Below are positions 7,939-13,824 of a DNA stretch of 16,632 bases, in pieces. The position numbers and the translations under genes were made by a program. This DNA is from JBEKIK01 sp050013075 (GTDB taxonomy: Bacteria > Planctomycetota > Planctomycetia > Pirellulales > Thermoguttaceae), in NCBI GenBank assembly GCA_050013075.1, contig JBEKFZ010000093.1, positions 1 through 16,632 of the forward strand, given 5' to 3'. The first letter of the stretch is position 1, and the number at the start of each line of letters is the position of its first letter. A model generated the notes under the pieces. That model did no database searches. It worked only from the letters and a program-made list of their open reading frames with translations, and was not told the DNA's origin.

Positions 7939-8077
7939 AAGCAGGAGGGCCGGACATTCTTGTCCGGCTCGACCTTATTCAGGAGACCGTAGATTCTTGT
8001 TCGGTTCCAAAAAAGCAGGAGAGCCGGGCATTCTTGTCCGGCTCCAAAAAGACAGGCAAGAATGCCTGTTCTCCCGG
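7939..8077. repeat. Cluster of four related small palindromic repeats (REP-like)
   Basis: Four copies of one motif lie in 140 bp. Copy 1 (7941-7970) contains CCGGACA-TTCT-TGTCCGG, copy 2 (7981-8007) is degenerate (ACCG...CGGT around ATTCTTGT), and copy 3 (8015-8045) has GCCGGGCATTCTTGTCCGGC. Copy 4 (8051-8077) is in the opposite orientation, with ACAGGCA-AGAA-TGCCTGT. All share the CATTCTTGTC centre, and most have a GGAGA edge. Base-paired arms are conserved while the arm bases change, which implies selection on the hairpin or copying by a mobile mechanism. Confidence 0.75.
8046..8069 (-). terminator. Intrinsic terminator after the beta-barrel protein gene
   Basis: On the minus strand the perfect 7-bp stem ACAGGCA/TGCCTGT with loop TTCT is followed by C and five T's. 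It lies 21 bases after the stop codon of the gene at 9500-8091. It coincides with copy 4 of the palindromic repeat cluster, so a repeat copy appears to serve as terminator. Confidence 0.6.
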
Positions 8078-8090
8078 TTGAAATTTTGGC

Positions 8091-9500
8091 TTAGAATCGC
8101 CGTTCCACCTGGACCTGGACTTCGCTGTTGAAAGAGCGATTGTCGCCGGAGGACAACGGGACGACCCCGCCCACGCGGCACAGCGTATGATTGGCGAACT
8201 CCGCATGTAGCCCCACGGTTAAATTGACGATATCCACCCGGTTGTAAAAGTTCTCAAACGTGAGCTGGTACCAGGCAGGATAAGCGGTTTGATTCACTAC
8301 GTCCGTATCTTGCAAAGTTGTCGTGTAGTGGAATTCCAGCACGGAAGCCAAGCCCGTCAGCCCGCGGGCGCATGGATTCCGATATAACCAATAGCCGCCC
8401 GACAGGTCCAGGTACAGCAAATTCTGCTCGTTAAGAATTCCAGCTCGGCCCGAATTGATTATAGACGAATTATATACGTTTTGATAATCGATGCGGTTGC
8501 CATTTGCGGCAATGTCGACTTGAGCAAATCCTTGGTAGAAGAATCGGTCGTTTGGCGCGCGCACAAAGCCCGCGAAGGGCAACAGATGAACCGCGTCATT
8601 ATGGACGCTGAAGAAGGTGAATTTGGGCGCGACAAAGCTGGCGTATCCTTGTACGTCGCTGCCCGTGGGGGTATCGATACCCAGTCCGATTGCCACAGCA
8701 GCAGTATCCGATTCATAGAGTAGCCGTTTGACGACAACGGCAAGGTTGCCGGTACTGCCCCCGGACACACCGAATTGTGGGGTGGAAAAATCGGTTTCGC
8801 CCGCTAATGGCATGCGCAGTTCCACCGACCAACAACGATCCAGAAATGTCTTTTCCAAGCCGAAGGTATAGCGATCGACGGAAAAGCTGCGATCGGTCAG
8901 CATAAATGGATCTATACCTGATTCCATGTGCAAGGCGTTTTCAAAATGGTTATATAGGAAAAAAACCCGGTCTTGGGGCAAGGCATTGTCGTCTTCCGCG
9001 ACTTTCTCGCGCCGGCTGGCCCCAGCCAATGGAAGATCGGCTATGGCCCTGGACGTACGCAAGCCGCCGCCCATGTTGTTAAAAAAGTCGCCGAACATGT
9101 TGGGCGTGCCAGCCAGGCGTTCGGCCGGAGGCGCGTTGCCACCATACATGGAAGCCAGCAGGTTGGGAGACGGTTGCTCTCCGGCGGGACGTGACGGCTC
9201 TTCGGCAGGATGTGATGGCTCTTCAGCAGGGCGGCGCACTGGGGGTTTTGGGGGCGGGGTTTTAGGTTTGACCGAGGACTTAGGACTGGTCGTTGGCCCC
9301 GGAGTTGTTGTGGACGCCTTTGTATCGGGTACTACCTGGGCAATGGAGTCATCCGGATCCGGTGAGATCGCGGAAGCCAGCGTGTCGCTTATATCACGAA
9401 CCTGGACTTCACCGGCCCTGCCAACGCCGGCAAATCCCAGTAAAACCACTGCCGCAATTAACCCACATACGGGCCGAAACTGGTGAGACCACGATCGCAT
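8091..9500 (-). CDS. Predicted outer-membrane beta-barrel protein with Pro-rich N-terminal linker
   Basis: The 469-residue protein starts with a signal peptide (hydrophobic VCGLIAAVVLLGFAGVGRAG, cut near residue 29). Residues 60-115 form a Pro/Ser/Thr/Glu-rich linker with a 7-residue repeat (EEPSHPA, EEPSRPA), encoded by 21-bp tandem repeats near 9182-9231. From about residue 170 the sequence alternates polar and hydrophobic residues with many aromatics (RVFFLYNHFENAL, YTFGLEKTF, WSVELRMPL, KFTFFSVHN, LLYLDLSGGYWLY). It ends in VQVQVERRF, a terminal Phe as in proteins handled by the BAM machinery. This supports a transmembrane barrel of perhaps 10-14 strands. I recognise the style from planctomycete outer-membrane proteins but not a named family; a transport or porin-like role is only a guess. 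A G-rich ribosome binding site (GAGAGGGGGG) precedes the ATG at 9500. Confidence 0.8.
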   Translation of the reverse strand: MRSWSHQFRPVCGLIAAVVLLGFAGVGRAGEVQVRDISDTLASAISPDPDDSIAQVVPDTKASTTTPGPTTSPKSSVKPKTPPPKPPVRRPAEEPSHPAEEPSRPAGEQPSPNLLASMYGGNAPPAERLAGTPNMFGDFFNNMGGGLRTSRAIADLPLAGASRREKVAEDDNALPQDRVFFLYNHFENALHMESGIDPFMLTDRSFSVDRYTFGLEKTFLDRCWSVELRMPLAGETDFSTPQFGVSGGSTGNLAVVVKRLLYESDTAAVAIGLGIDTPTGSDVQGYASFVAPKFTFFSVHNDAVHLLPFAGFVRAPNDRFFYQGFAQVDIAANGNRIDYQNVYNSSIINSGRAGILNEQNLLYLDLSGGYWLYRNPCARGLTGLASVLEFHYTTTLQDTDVVNQTAYPAWYQLTFENFYNRVDIVNLTVGLHAEFANHTLCRVGGVVPLSSGDNRSFNSEVQVQVERRF

Positions 9501-9689
9501 GGTGTTTCCCCCCTCTCTATCAATTGATACATCGGCCCCGATTCTACTACTACATCTCTTTTATCGACGCGAAGACTTTGCGGACTTTAGGAGTTGTAAG
9601 TGATTTGCCACCTATGCCATGCTGTCGCTAAGAGCCTGAATTGAGGTGAAAATTGCCGCCGGACCGGTCACAGGGCAAGGCGCAAAACA

Positions 9690-9717
9690 AAAAAAACCGG
9701 CTTGCGCCGGTTTCTTT
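9690..9717 (-). terminator. Intrinsic terminator of the Pro-Gly-rich protein gene
   Basis: The stem AAACCGGC-TTGC-GCCGGTTT (9694-9713) is flanked by an A-run on the plus strand. On the minus strand it is therefore a GC-rich hairpin followed by a long T-run, a textbook terminator 33 bases after the stop codon at 9750. The T's on the other side (TTTCTTTTT) make it potentially bidirectional. Confidence 0.88.
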
Positions 9718-9749
9718 TTCGCGTCGACCTCGGTCGGCCGCTTCAAGAA

Positions 9750-10298
9750 TCATTTGCCAGGAAGGGGATTGGCGGCCACATCAGCCGTGGATTCGGCCAC
9801 GGTGTTCGTATCGGATTCACGGAACAGACCCCAGTATCCGCCGTTGGTCGGCTTAAACGTGTAAGTGCCGTCCGTCAGGCTGTAACGGGCCCGGCCCGCG
9901 CCTCCGCCACGGTCAAACTCGACGACCGACGCCTGATTGATCTGGGCGCTGTAACCAGCCTGCAGCGATTGCACCGCTCCGCCGTTGAGCGTGTACTTCA
10001 AGGTTACCTGATTTTTAGCAGGATTGACCAGTTGGATATCCGCCGCCGGAGTCGGGTTCGAGGCGTCCTCGCAGTAAGAAGCGACAATATACGGCCTCGG
10101 GTGGTAGATAACTACCGGAGGATACCACGGACCAGGGTGCGGTCCGGGGTGCGGCCAGGGATGCGGTCCGGGACCTGGGCCGGGGCCGGGGCCTGGGCCG
10201 GGGCCGGGGCCTGGCCAAGCTTGCGCGGCGCTAACAACACAGGTCGTTAGGGCAATTGCCAACAATCCAATCACCAGTTTTTGTGCGAGAGTTTTCAT
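9750..10298 (-). CDS. Secreted Pro-Gly-rich protein with a planctomycete C-terminal beta domain
   Basis: The 182-residue protein begins with a clear signal peptide (MKTLAQKLVIGLLAIALTTC, cut after AQA27). A stretch of about 30 residues of PG and PH repeats follows (28-58, PGPGPGPGPGPGPG then PHPWPHPGPHPGPW), likely an extended linker. Residues 85-160 form a compact beta-rich domain: IQLVNPAKNQVTLKYTLNGG, EFDRGGGAGRARYSLTDGTY and TFKPTNGGYWGLFR. I recall many planctomycete secreted proteins with this 'NP-x-TLxYxLNG ... FDRGGGxGxARYxLxxGxYxFxxTxxGWxLxR' pattern; its function is unknown to me. The start at 10298 is set by AAAGGAGA 6 bases upstream. A promoter and a strong terminator bracket it as a single-gene transcript. 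Its last 35 codons and terminator recur upstream at 10424-10593. Confidence 0.85.
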   Translation of the reverse strand: MKTLAQKLVIGLLAIALTTCVVSAAQAWPGPGPGPGPGPGPGPGPHPWPHPGPHPGPWYPPVVIYHPRPYIVASYCEDASNPTPAADIQLVNPAKNQVTLKYTLNGGAVQSLQAGYSAQINQASVVEFDRGGGAGRARYSLTDGTYTFKPTNGGYWGLFRESDTNTVAESTADVAANPLPGK

Positions 10299-10357
10299 GA
10301 CTTGTCTCCTTTAAAGTATTGGGGGGTTAATGGGTTAAAAATCGCACTCTCTGCCTT

Positions 10358-10387
10358 CTAATACAGACCACCGGCGAATTGTGACAA
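10358..10387 (-). promoter_or_regulatory. Sigma-70-type promoter for the Pro-Gly-rich protein gene
   Basis: On the minus strand TTGTCA (10387-10382) and TATTAG (10363-10358) are 18 bp apart. This gives a leader of about 50 nt before the ATG at 10298. The -10 box matches consensus at four of six bases. Confidence 0.4.
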
Positions 10388-10425
10388 AAAATCCGGCGGC
10401 GAAAGTAAAAATTGCCTGGATAAAC

Positions 10426-10453
10426 AAAAAAACCGGCTTTCGCCGGTTTCTTT
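10426..10453 (-). terminator. Second copy of the AAACCGGC/GCCGGTTT terminator
   Basis: The stem AAACCGGC-TTTC-GCCGGTTT (10430-10449) is followed on the minus strand by a T-run. It differs from the terminator at 9694-9713 only in the loop. It follows the truncated gene copy at 10486-10593 and would insulate the promoter at 10387 from upstream transcription. Confidence 0.82.
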
Positions 10454-10485
10454 TTCATGTCGACCTTGGTTGACCGCTTCAAAAA

Positions 10486-10593
10486 TCATTTAACCGGAAG
10501 GGGATTGGCGGCCACATCATCCGTGGATTCGGCCACGGTGTTCGTAGCGGATTCACGGAACAGACCCCAGTATCCGCCGTTGGTCGGCTTAAA
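10486..10593 (-). pseudogene. Truncated second copy of the Pro-Gly-rich gene: C-terminal 35 codons only
   Basis: Read on the minus strand, this segment encodes FKPTNGGYWGLFRESATNTV followed by AESTDDVAANPLPVK and a TGA. It matches the end of the neighbouring gene (FKPTNGGYWGLFRESDTNTV, AESTADVAANPLPGK). Similarity begins abruptly at 10593 and runs through the stop, the spacer and the terminator, with about ten changes in 145 aligned bases. Upstream of 10593 the frame is open for 46 more codons to an ATG at 10731, but that part resembles nothing in the intact gene and has no signal peptide. It looks like the tail of a lost paralogue, or a tandem duplication later cut back. Confidence 0.8.
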
Positions 10594-10775
10594 GGCTTGG
10601 TCTGTGCCTTTGTGGCGCCGATACTTTGGCACTGCGGAAATGGTCGTTATAGACATGCAGCACGTCCTTTCAGTCACGGGGGTAGCTACTACCCCTTTTC
10701 GCCTTGACTTACAGGCCGCACTGCCGACCACAGGCAGGTATCTTAACTATAGATTCGGAAAAGATTTATAGAAAG

Positions 10776-10849
<74 letters not shown>

Positions 10850-10855
10850 TCACGT

Positions 10856-10884
10856 ATTTTATTTTAACTTTATTTTAACGGCAA
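10856..10884 (-). promoter_or_regulatory. Promoter of the initiator tRNA gene
   Basis: On the minus strand TTGCCG (10884-10879) and TAAAAT (10861-10856) are 17 bp apart. The -10 box ends 6 bases before the mature tRNA 5' end, so the transcript would start at or just before the tRNA. The spacer is AT-rich, as expected for a strong stable-RNA promoter. Confidence 0.6.
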
Positions 10885-11083
10885 ATCATACTATCGAGTC
10901 TTGTAGTCTATCATATTTCCATTCCATGTCGAGGGCCATGGCCAATCAATTTGTTAAAGTCAGATCTGTTGTCAATTTCACCAAACGGGGGGTGATAAAA
11001 CACAACCTAATCTATTTAGGTGCAATGGTCAGGAGCCCGAGGTCAGCGATTAAAATACAAACTGACCGTTTTATGACAAATTC
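10885..11083. other. Gene-free stretch between tRNA-fMet and the heptad array
   Basis: AT-rich sequence with no codon-like structure on either strand. The only long open frame across this area (from 10704) reads through the tRNA gene and is not credible. I see no hairpin-plus-T-run, and no repeat shared with the rest of the window. Confidence 0.5.
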
Positions 11084-11125
11084 TGAACTCCGAATCCTGA
11101 ACCCTGCCCTCTGAACCCTGAACCC
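11084..11125 (+). repeat. Array of six 7-bp units at the 3' end of trmL
   Basis: Units in phase: TGAACTC, CGAATCC, TGAACCC, TGCCCTC, TGAACCC, TGAACCC. The consensus is TGAACCC. The array runs into the trmL stop codon (CTA on this strand, 11125-11127), and a looser 7-bp period (TAACATT, TGCCGTT, TGTTATT, TGCCGCA) continues into its last codons. Confidence 0.7.
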
Positions 11126-11583
11126 TAACATTTGCCGTTTGTTATTTGCCGCATGGCTTCATAGGCCGCTACTGCCACGCTGACGGCCAAATTCAAACTG
11201 CGTACGTGTCGGTGCATGGGAATCCGCAGGCAGCGATCCGCATGGGCGGCCAGAATTGCGGGCGGCAAGCCCCGCGTTTCGCTGCCAAAAACCAACACGT
11301 CGTCCGGACCGTATTGGACCTGAGTATAAAGCCTGCTTGCCGTTTTTGTGAAAAACCATGGCCGGAACTGGGGAAATTGCCGGTCAAGCGCCGCCCAATC
11401 ATCGATTACCTCCCAATTAAGATGCTCCCAATAGTCCAATCCCGCCCGATGCAAATGCCGATCGTCGAGCCGAAACCCCAATGGTCTGACCAGCCATAGT
11501 TTGGCCTCCAAGGCCGCGCAGGTTCGCCCCACGTTGCCGGCGTTGTGGTGAATTTCAGGCTCGAAAAGGACAATGTTTAACAC
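11125..11583 (-). CDS. trmL: tRNA (cytidine/uridine-34-2'-O)-methyltransferase
   Basis: TrmL is a small SPOUT methyltransferase that uses S-adenosylmethionine to methylate the ribose of the wobble base of certain tRNA-Leu species. At 152 residues it is the size of E. coli TrmL/YibK and consists of the catalytic fold only. Family blocks are visible in order: NIVLFEPEIHHNAGNVGRTC (Arg20 in the conserved NxGNxxR), the LVRPLGFRLDD strand, DVLVFGSETRGLP (95-107), and the trefoil-knot SAM-binding end IPMHRHVRSLNLAVSVAVAA. The start is a GTG at 11583 with no Shine-Dalgarno site; a 7-bp repeat array begins 11 bases upstream. Repeats also run into its stop codon. The neighbouring deacetylase is on the same strand, but the 148-bp repeat-filled gap argues against tight coupling. 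Confidence 0.93.
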   Translation of the reverse strand: MLNIVLFEPEIHHNAGNVGRTCAALEAKLWLVRPLGFRLDDRHLHRAGLDYWEHLNWEVIDDWAALDRQFPQFRPWFFTKTASRLYTQVQYGPDDVLVFGSETRGLPPAILAAHADRCLRIPMHRHVRSLNLAVSVAVAAYEAMRQITNGKC

Positions 11584-11593
11584 GTTGGTCGAG

Positions 11594-11731
11594 GGTTATC
11601 GGTTCTCGATTATCAGTAAACAGTTTTCAGTTCACACTTATCAGTTTATGATTATCAGTGGGCAGTAAACTGCCCACCCCTAATTATCCGCTATCAACCG
11701 TTTTCATCCTTCATCCCTCATCCTTCATCCT
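11594..11731 (-). repeat. Composite heptad/palindrome repeat, copy 1
   Basis: Read on the minus strand it has four blocks. First come four 7-bp units of AGGATGA type (11731-11704). Next is a link ending in GATAGCGGATAATTAGGG (11695-11678), then the perfect palindrome GTGGGCAGTTTACTGCCCAC (11677-11658). Last are about nine 7-bp units of TGATAAC type (11657-11594: TGATAAT, CATAAAC, TGATAAG, TGTGAAC, TGAAAAC and so on). The element fills the gap between the BshB1-like gene and trmL. The same blocks in the same order occur at 13657-13821 in the other orientation. Confidence 0.85.
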
Positions 11732-12433
11732 TCACAATACTCCTTTTACCGTTTCCAAGCCCAGCGGTTCACGGCTGGCGAAAGGCTCGCCGTATTTTGT
11801 GCCGATCGACCAGCCCCACACGGCCGCTTGATCGCGGACCTGGTCGAGGAAGGTGGGCGGTTCTTGCGGCCGGCCCTCGATAAACTGGCTGCGATAGCAA
11901 CTGATTGCCGAGAGCTTCCGCTGCCAAAATTCACTGATGTCCAACACAAACGCCGGTTGCGGAATCATCCGCAAATGGAAGCAGTAGTAATAGAAAATCC
12001 GCCGGGGATAATGCGGTTGGCCGGGCAGGTCGGACTTGGTCAGTTTCGACCAGAATCTAGCAGCCTCGATAAGTTGCGTGGCGGCGACGTGGTCGGGATG
12101 GGCATCGATCCAATATGGGGCGAAAATCCATCGCGGCCGGGTCTGCCGGAACACGCCGGCCAACTTTGCCCGAGCCGAAAGCGTAGGCTCCAGGCTGCGA
12201 TTCGAAAGCCCCAAGTTTTCCCGCCAATCCAAACCCAGAATTTCGGTGGCAGCCTGGGTTTCCCGGATCCGGGTTTCTGGGGTTCCAAAGGGCGTTGGCT
12301 CGCCGGAGGTTAAATCCAGAACTCCAAGCCGAAGCCCTTCGGATTTGAATTTTAGTATGGCGCCGCCCATTCCAAGTTCCGCATCATCCGGATGGGGAGC
12401 CACAACCAGAATGTCTAGTTCAGTGTTTGACAT
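11732..12433 (-). CDS. PIG-L family deacetylase, BshB1-like
   Basis: PIG-L/LmbE proteins are zinc-dependent N-deacetylases. The closest match from memory is BshB1, which removes acetyl from GlcNAc-malate in bacillithiol synthesis. Zinc motifs are H14-P-D16-D17 (VVAPHPDDAELGMGGAI) and H112-x2-H115 (DAHPDHVAAT). Other BshB1-like blocks are LDLTSGEPTPFGTPETR, RENLGL, FVLDISEFW, CYRSQF and the C-terminal GTKYGEPFASREPL. The length of 233 residues fits. No bshA or bshC lies nearby, so the substrate is inferred; other sugar N-deacetylases in this family remain possible. The gene is bracketed by a perfect 29-bp inverted repeat (11703-11731 and 12453-12481), with the downstream copy touching the stop codon. 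No Shine-Dalgarno site precedes the ATG at 12433. Confidence 0.83.
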   Translation of the reverse strand: MSNTELDILVVAPHPDDAELGMGGAILKFKSEGLRLGVLDLTSGEPTPFGTPETRIRETQAATEILGLDWRENLGLSNRSLEPTLSARAKLAGVFRQTRPRWIFAPYWIDAHPDHVAATQLIEAARFWSKLTKSDLPGQPHYPRRIFYYYCFHLRMIPQPAFVLDISEFWQRKLSAISCYRSQFIEGRPQEPPTFLDQVRDQAAVWGWSIGTKYGEPFASREPLGLETVKGVL

Positions 12434-12452
12434 GGGACAAGGGATATTATTA

Positions 12453-12481
12453 AGGATGAAGGATGAGGGATGAAGGATGAA
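12453..12481 (+). repeat. Inverted partner of the 11703-11731 heptad array
   Basis: Four 7-bp units, AGGATGA, AGGATGA, GGGATGA, AGGATGA, plus one further A, are the exact reverse complement of 11703-11731. The copy lies 19 bases upstream of the deacetylase start codon. The palindrome and TGATAAC units of the full composite element are absent here. Confidence 0.9.
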
Positions 12482-12665
12482 TATAAGTATTTGCTGTTCA
12501 ATAAGTTACGTTTGCAAAACAAATCGATTTCGAACTTAAAACCGCTGGGTGCGGTCTGGCATTATTGTACGTATATTGTACCGGCAAAACTGGACTGGAC
12601 ACAGGCTGCGGGTTTTGCGAAACTCCCGCCTCTTTTCCAGGTATCCTTTTTGGTCACAATCTGCC

Positions 12666-12908
12666 ATGTTCGGAACCATCCGCCATTTTATTTGGAAGTG
12701 TCGGCTTGCTTTATTTGGCGGACTTGCGGCTGCGGCGGTTTGCCTGGGATCGTCGGGCTGTGCGAGTTGGAACCTCCGCGGCGACGGTTGGCAGGATGAT
12801 TCGCTGTCGTCCAGCATTCGCCAGGCACGGCCGCCGGCAAAAGAATCCGAATTCTGGAGCTTTAGCAATAAAGCCCGGCAAATCGAAGCGGATTGCGGGT
12901 CGCAATAA
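12666..12908 (+). CDS. Small putative lipoprotein
   Basis: The 80-residue product starts MFGTIRHFIWKCRLALFGGL, with basic residues followed by a hydrophobic core (LAAAAVCLG) and a lipobox-like SSGC ending at Cys32. The -3 position is Ser rather than the usual Leu, so the lipobox is loose. The mature part of about 48 residues is polar and ends SEFWSFSNKARQIEADCGSQ. I recall similar short planctomycete proteins ending in 'FSNKARQIExxLG', without a known function. The frame is open further upstream (from 12549), but that part has no signal-like sequence, so I take the ATG at 12666. It is divergent from the BshB1-like gene and upstream of the zinc-ribbon membrane protein. Confidence 0.6.
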   Translation: MFGTIRHFIWKCRLALFGGLAAAAVCLGSSGCASWNLRGDGWQDDSLSSSIRQARPPAKESEFWSFSNKARQIEADCGSQ

Positions 12909-12970
12909 TTCGCAATATTCGGCCGATTAACACCGTCCGCGACGTTTTTTCTATCCACTTGATACCGCAA

Positions 12971-13028
12971 GGTATAATTGCCGGTTCTGGCAGAAATAAA
13001 TGGTATAATTGTCGGTTCTGCCGGAAAT
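12971..13028 (+). repeat. 27-bp direct repeat with TATAAT cores, upstream of the next gene
   Basis: The two copies are 12971-12997 and 13002-13028. Each starts GGTATAATTG and continues CGGTTCTG...GAAAT, with three mismatches over 27 bp. Each contains a perfect TATAAT (12973-12978 and 13004-13009), but neither has a convincing -35 box at 16-18 bp. They could be tandem promoters, a binding site pair, or a short slippage duplication. Confidence 0.75.
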
Positions 13029-13033
13029 GACGT

Positions 13034-13636
13034 ATGCCAGCCGAAAGCCGAGTAATGTCCATGCCGACAATCTCCACATGCCCGCGTTGCTCGCGGATGG
13101 TTGCTATTCCCGAGGGGTTGGACGCAACGGCATTGGTTCGTTGTCCCTTGTGCGGCGCCGAATATCCGCTCGAGGCGGCAATGGAATTGGTCCCTCCCAA
13201 ACTGATTCCCGTGGAAAAGTCTTCACTTTTATTGGGTCATGGCGCGGGCGAAGAGAACAAAGACAGCCCGCACTTGTTCTTTGCTCTGGAAGAAAACGTA
13301 GAACCCATCGAAACGATTGAAAGTCCGCTCGACGCCGAAGTGTGCGATCTGATCGCCAAGCACAAACAGGGGACCGAGGATAAAATTCCAAATCAAACGG
13401 AACCGCCCCCGCTTCGGGGCCGAGTGCGGCGCAAACCCAAAAGCTTGCCGCGGATCTTTATGGAGATTATTTTCGGCGGCGTGGCTGGGATTACTATTGC
13501 ATACATTGCACTGGCATGGATCTTGGGTTCGCGGTTCGATCTGCCCGCGCCGCCGAGGGTTTTAAAGCCCGTATTGCGATTTGTCTTGCCCGATAGAATT
13601 TGGGCGGAAAACCACTCGCCGCATAAAAATCCTTAA
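13034..13636 (+). CDS. Zinc-ribbon, single-pass membrane protein of unknown function
   Basis: The 200-residue protein has an N-terminal zinc ribbon (C16-x2-C19 ... C37-x2-C40; TCPRCSRMVAIPEG and VRCPLCGAEYPL). An acidic, disordered-looking middle region and a basic segment (PLRGRVRRKPKSLPR) come next. One membrane helix follows (about 141-164, IFMEIIFGGVAGITIAYIAL), with a tail of about 35 residues containing RFDLPAPPRVLKP and FVLPDRIW. The positive-inside rule puts the zinc ribbon in the cytoplasm. I recall planctomycete hypothetical proteins with the start 'MPTISTCPxC' and this layout, which would favour the ATG at 13061 over those at 13034 or 13055; no strong ribosome binding site decides. 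The function is unknown. A link to the upstream lipoprotein gene (125 bp away) is possible but unproven. Confidence 0.75.
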   Translation: MPAESRVMSMPTISTCPRCSRMVAIPEGLDATALVRCPLCGAEYPLEAAMELVPPKLIPVEKSSLLLGHGAGEENKDSPHLFFALEENVEPIETIESPLDAEVCDLIAKHKQGTEDKIPNQTEPPPLRGRVRRKPKSLPRIFMEIIFGGVAGITIAYIALAWILGSRFDLPAPPRVLKPVLRFVLPDRIWAENHSPHKNP

Positions 13637-13656
13637 AATGCTGTAGGTTGTAGGAA

Positions 13657-13821
13657 AGGATGAAGAATAAAACCGCTTGCGGTTTCGCGATGATAGCGGA
13701 AAATTAGGGGGTGGGCAGTTTACTGCCCACTGATAACTGTAAACCGTGAACCGTAAACTGTAAATCGTGAACTGAAAACTTTTTGCTGATCGCTGATAAC
13801 TGAAATCTGATAGCCGAGATA
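13657..13821 (+). repeat. Composite heptad/palindrome repeat, copy 2
   Basis: The order of blocks is as follows. AGGATGA and AGAATAA (13657-13670) come first, then a small hairpin AAACCGC/GCGGTTT. GATAGCGGAAAATTAGGG (13692-13709) leads to the perfect palindrome GTGGGCAGTTTACTGCCCAC (13711-13730). Thirteen 7-bp-phased units end the element (13731-13821: TGATAAC, TGTAAAC, CGTGAAC, CGTAAAC, TGTAAAT, CGTGAAC, TGAAAAC and so on). It ends 3 bases before the start codon of the macro-domain gene and has the same block order as 11731-11594, inverted. Confidence 0.85.
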
Positions 13822-13824
13822 ATC

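Noticed and set aside
8926..9486. A 186-codon plus-strand frame opposite the beta-barrel gene
   Set aside because: It is antisense to the Pro-rich linker and signal peptide of the minus-strand gene. Its Gly/Ser-rich product only mirrors that repeat.
9702..10250. A 182-codon plus-strand frame opposite the Pro-Gly-rich gene
   Set aside because: It passes through the terminator and is antisense to a gene with signal peptide, ribosome binding site, promoter and family domain.
11594..11731. Heptad arrays as a CRISPR
   Set aside because: Repeat units are 7 bp with no unique spacers, and no cas gene is present.
11658..13730. The two composite repeats as ends of an insertion sequence or transposon
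   Set aside because: There is no transposase or recombinase between them, no target-site duplication at the outer edges, and the enclosed genes look like ordinary housekeeping or lineage genes.
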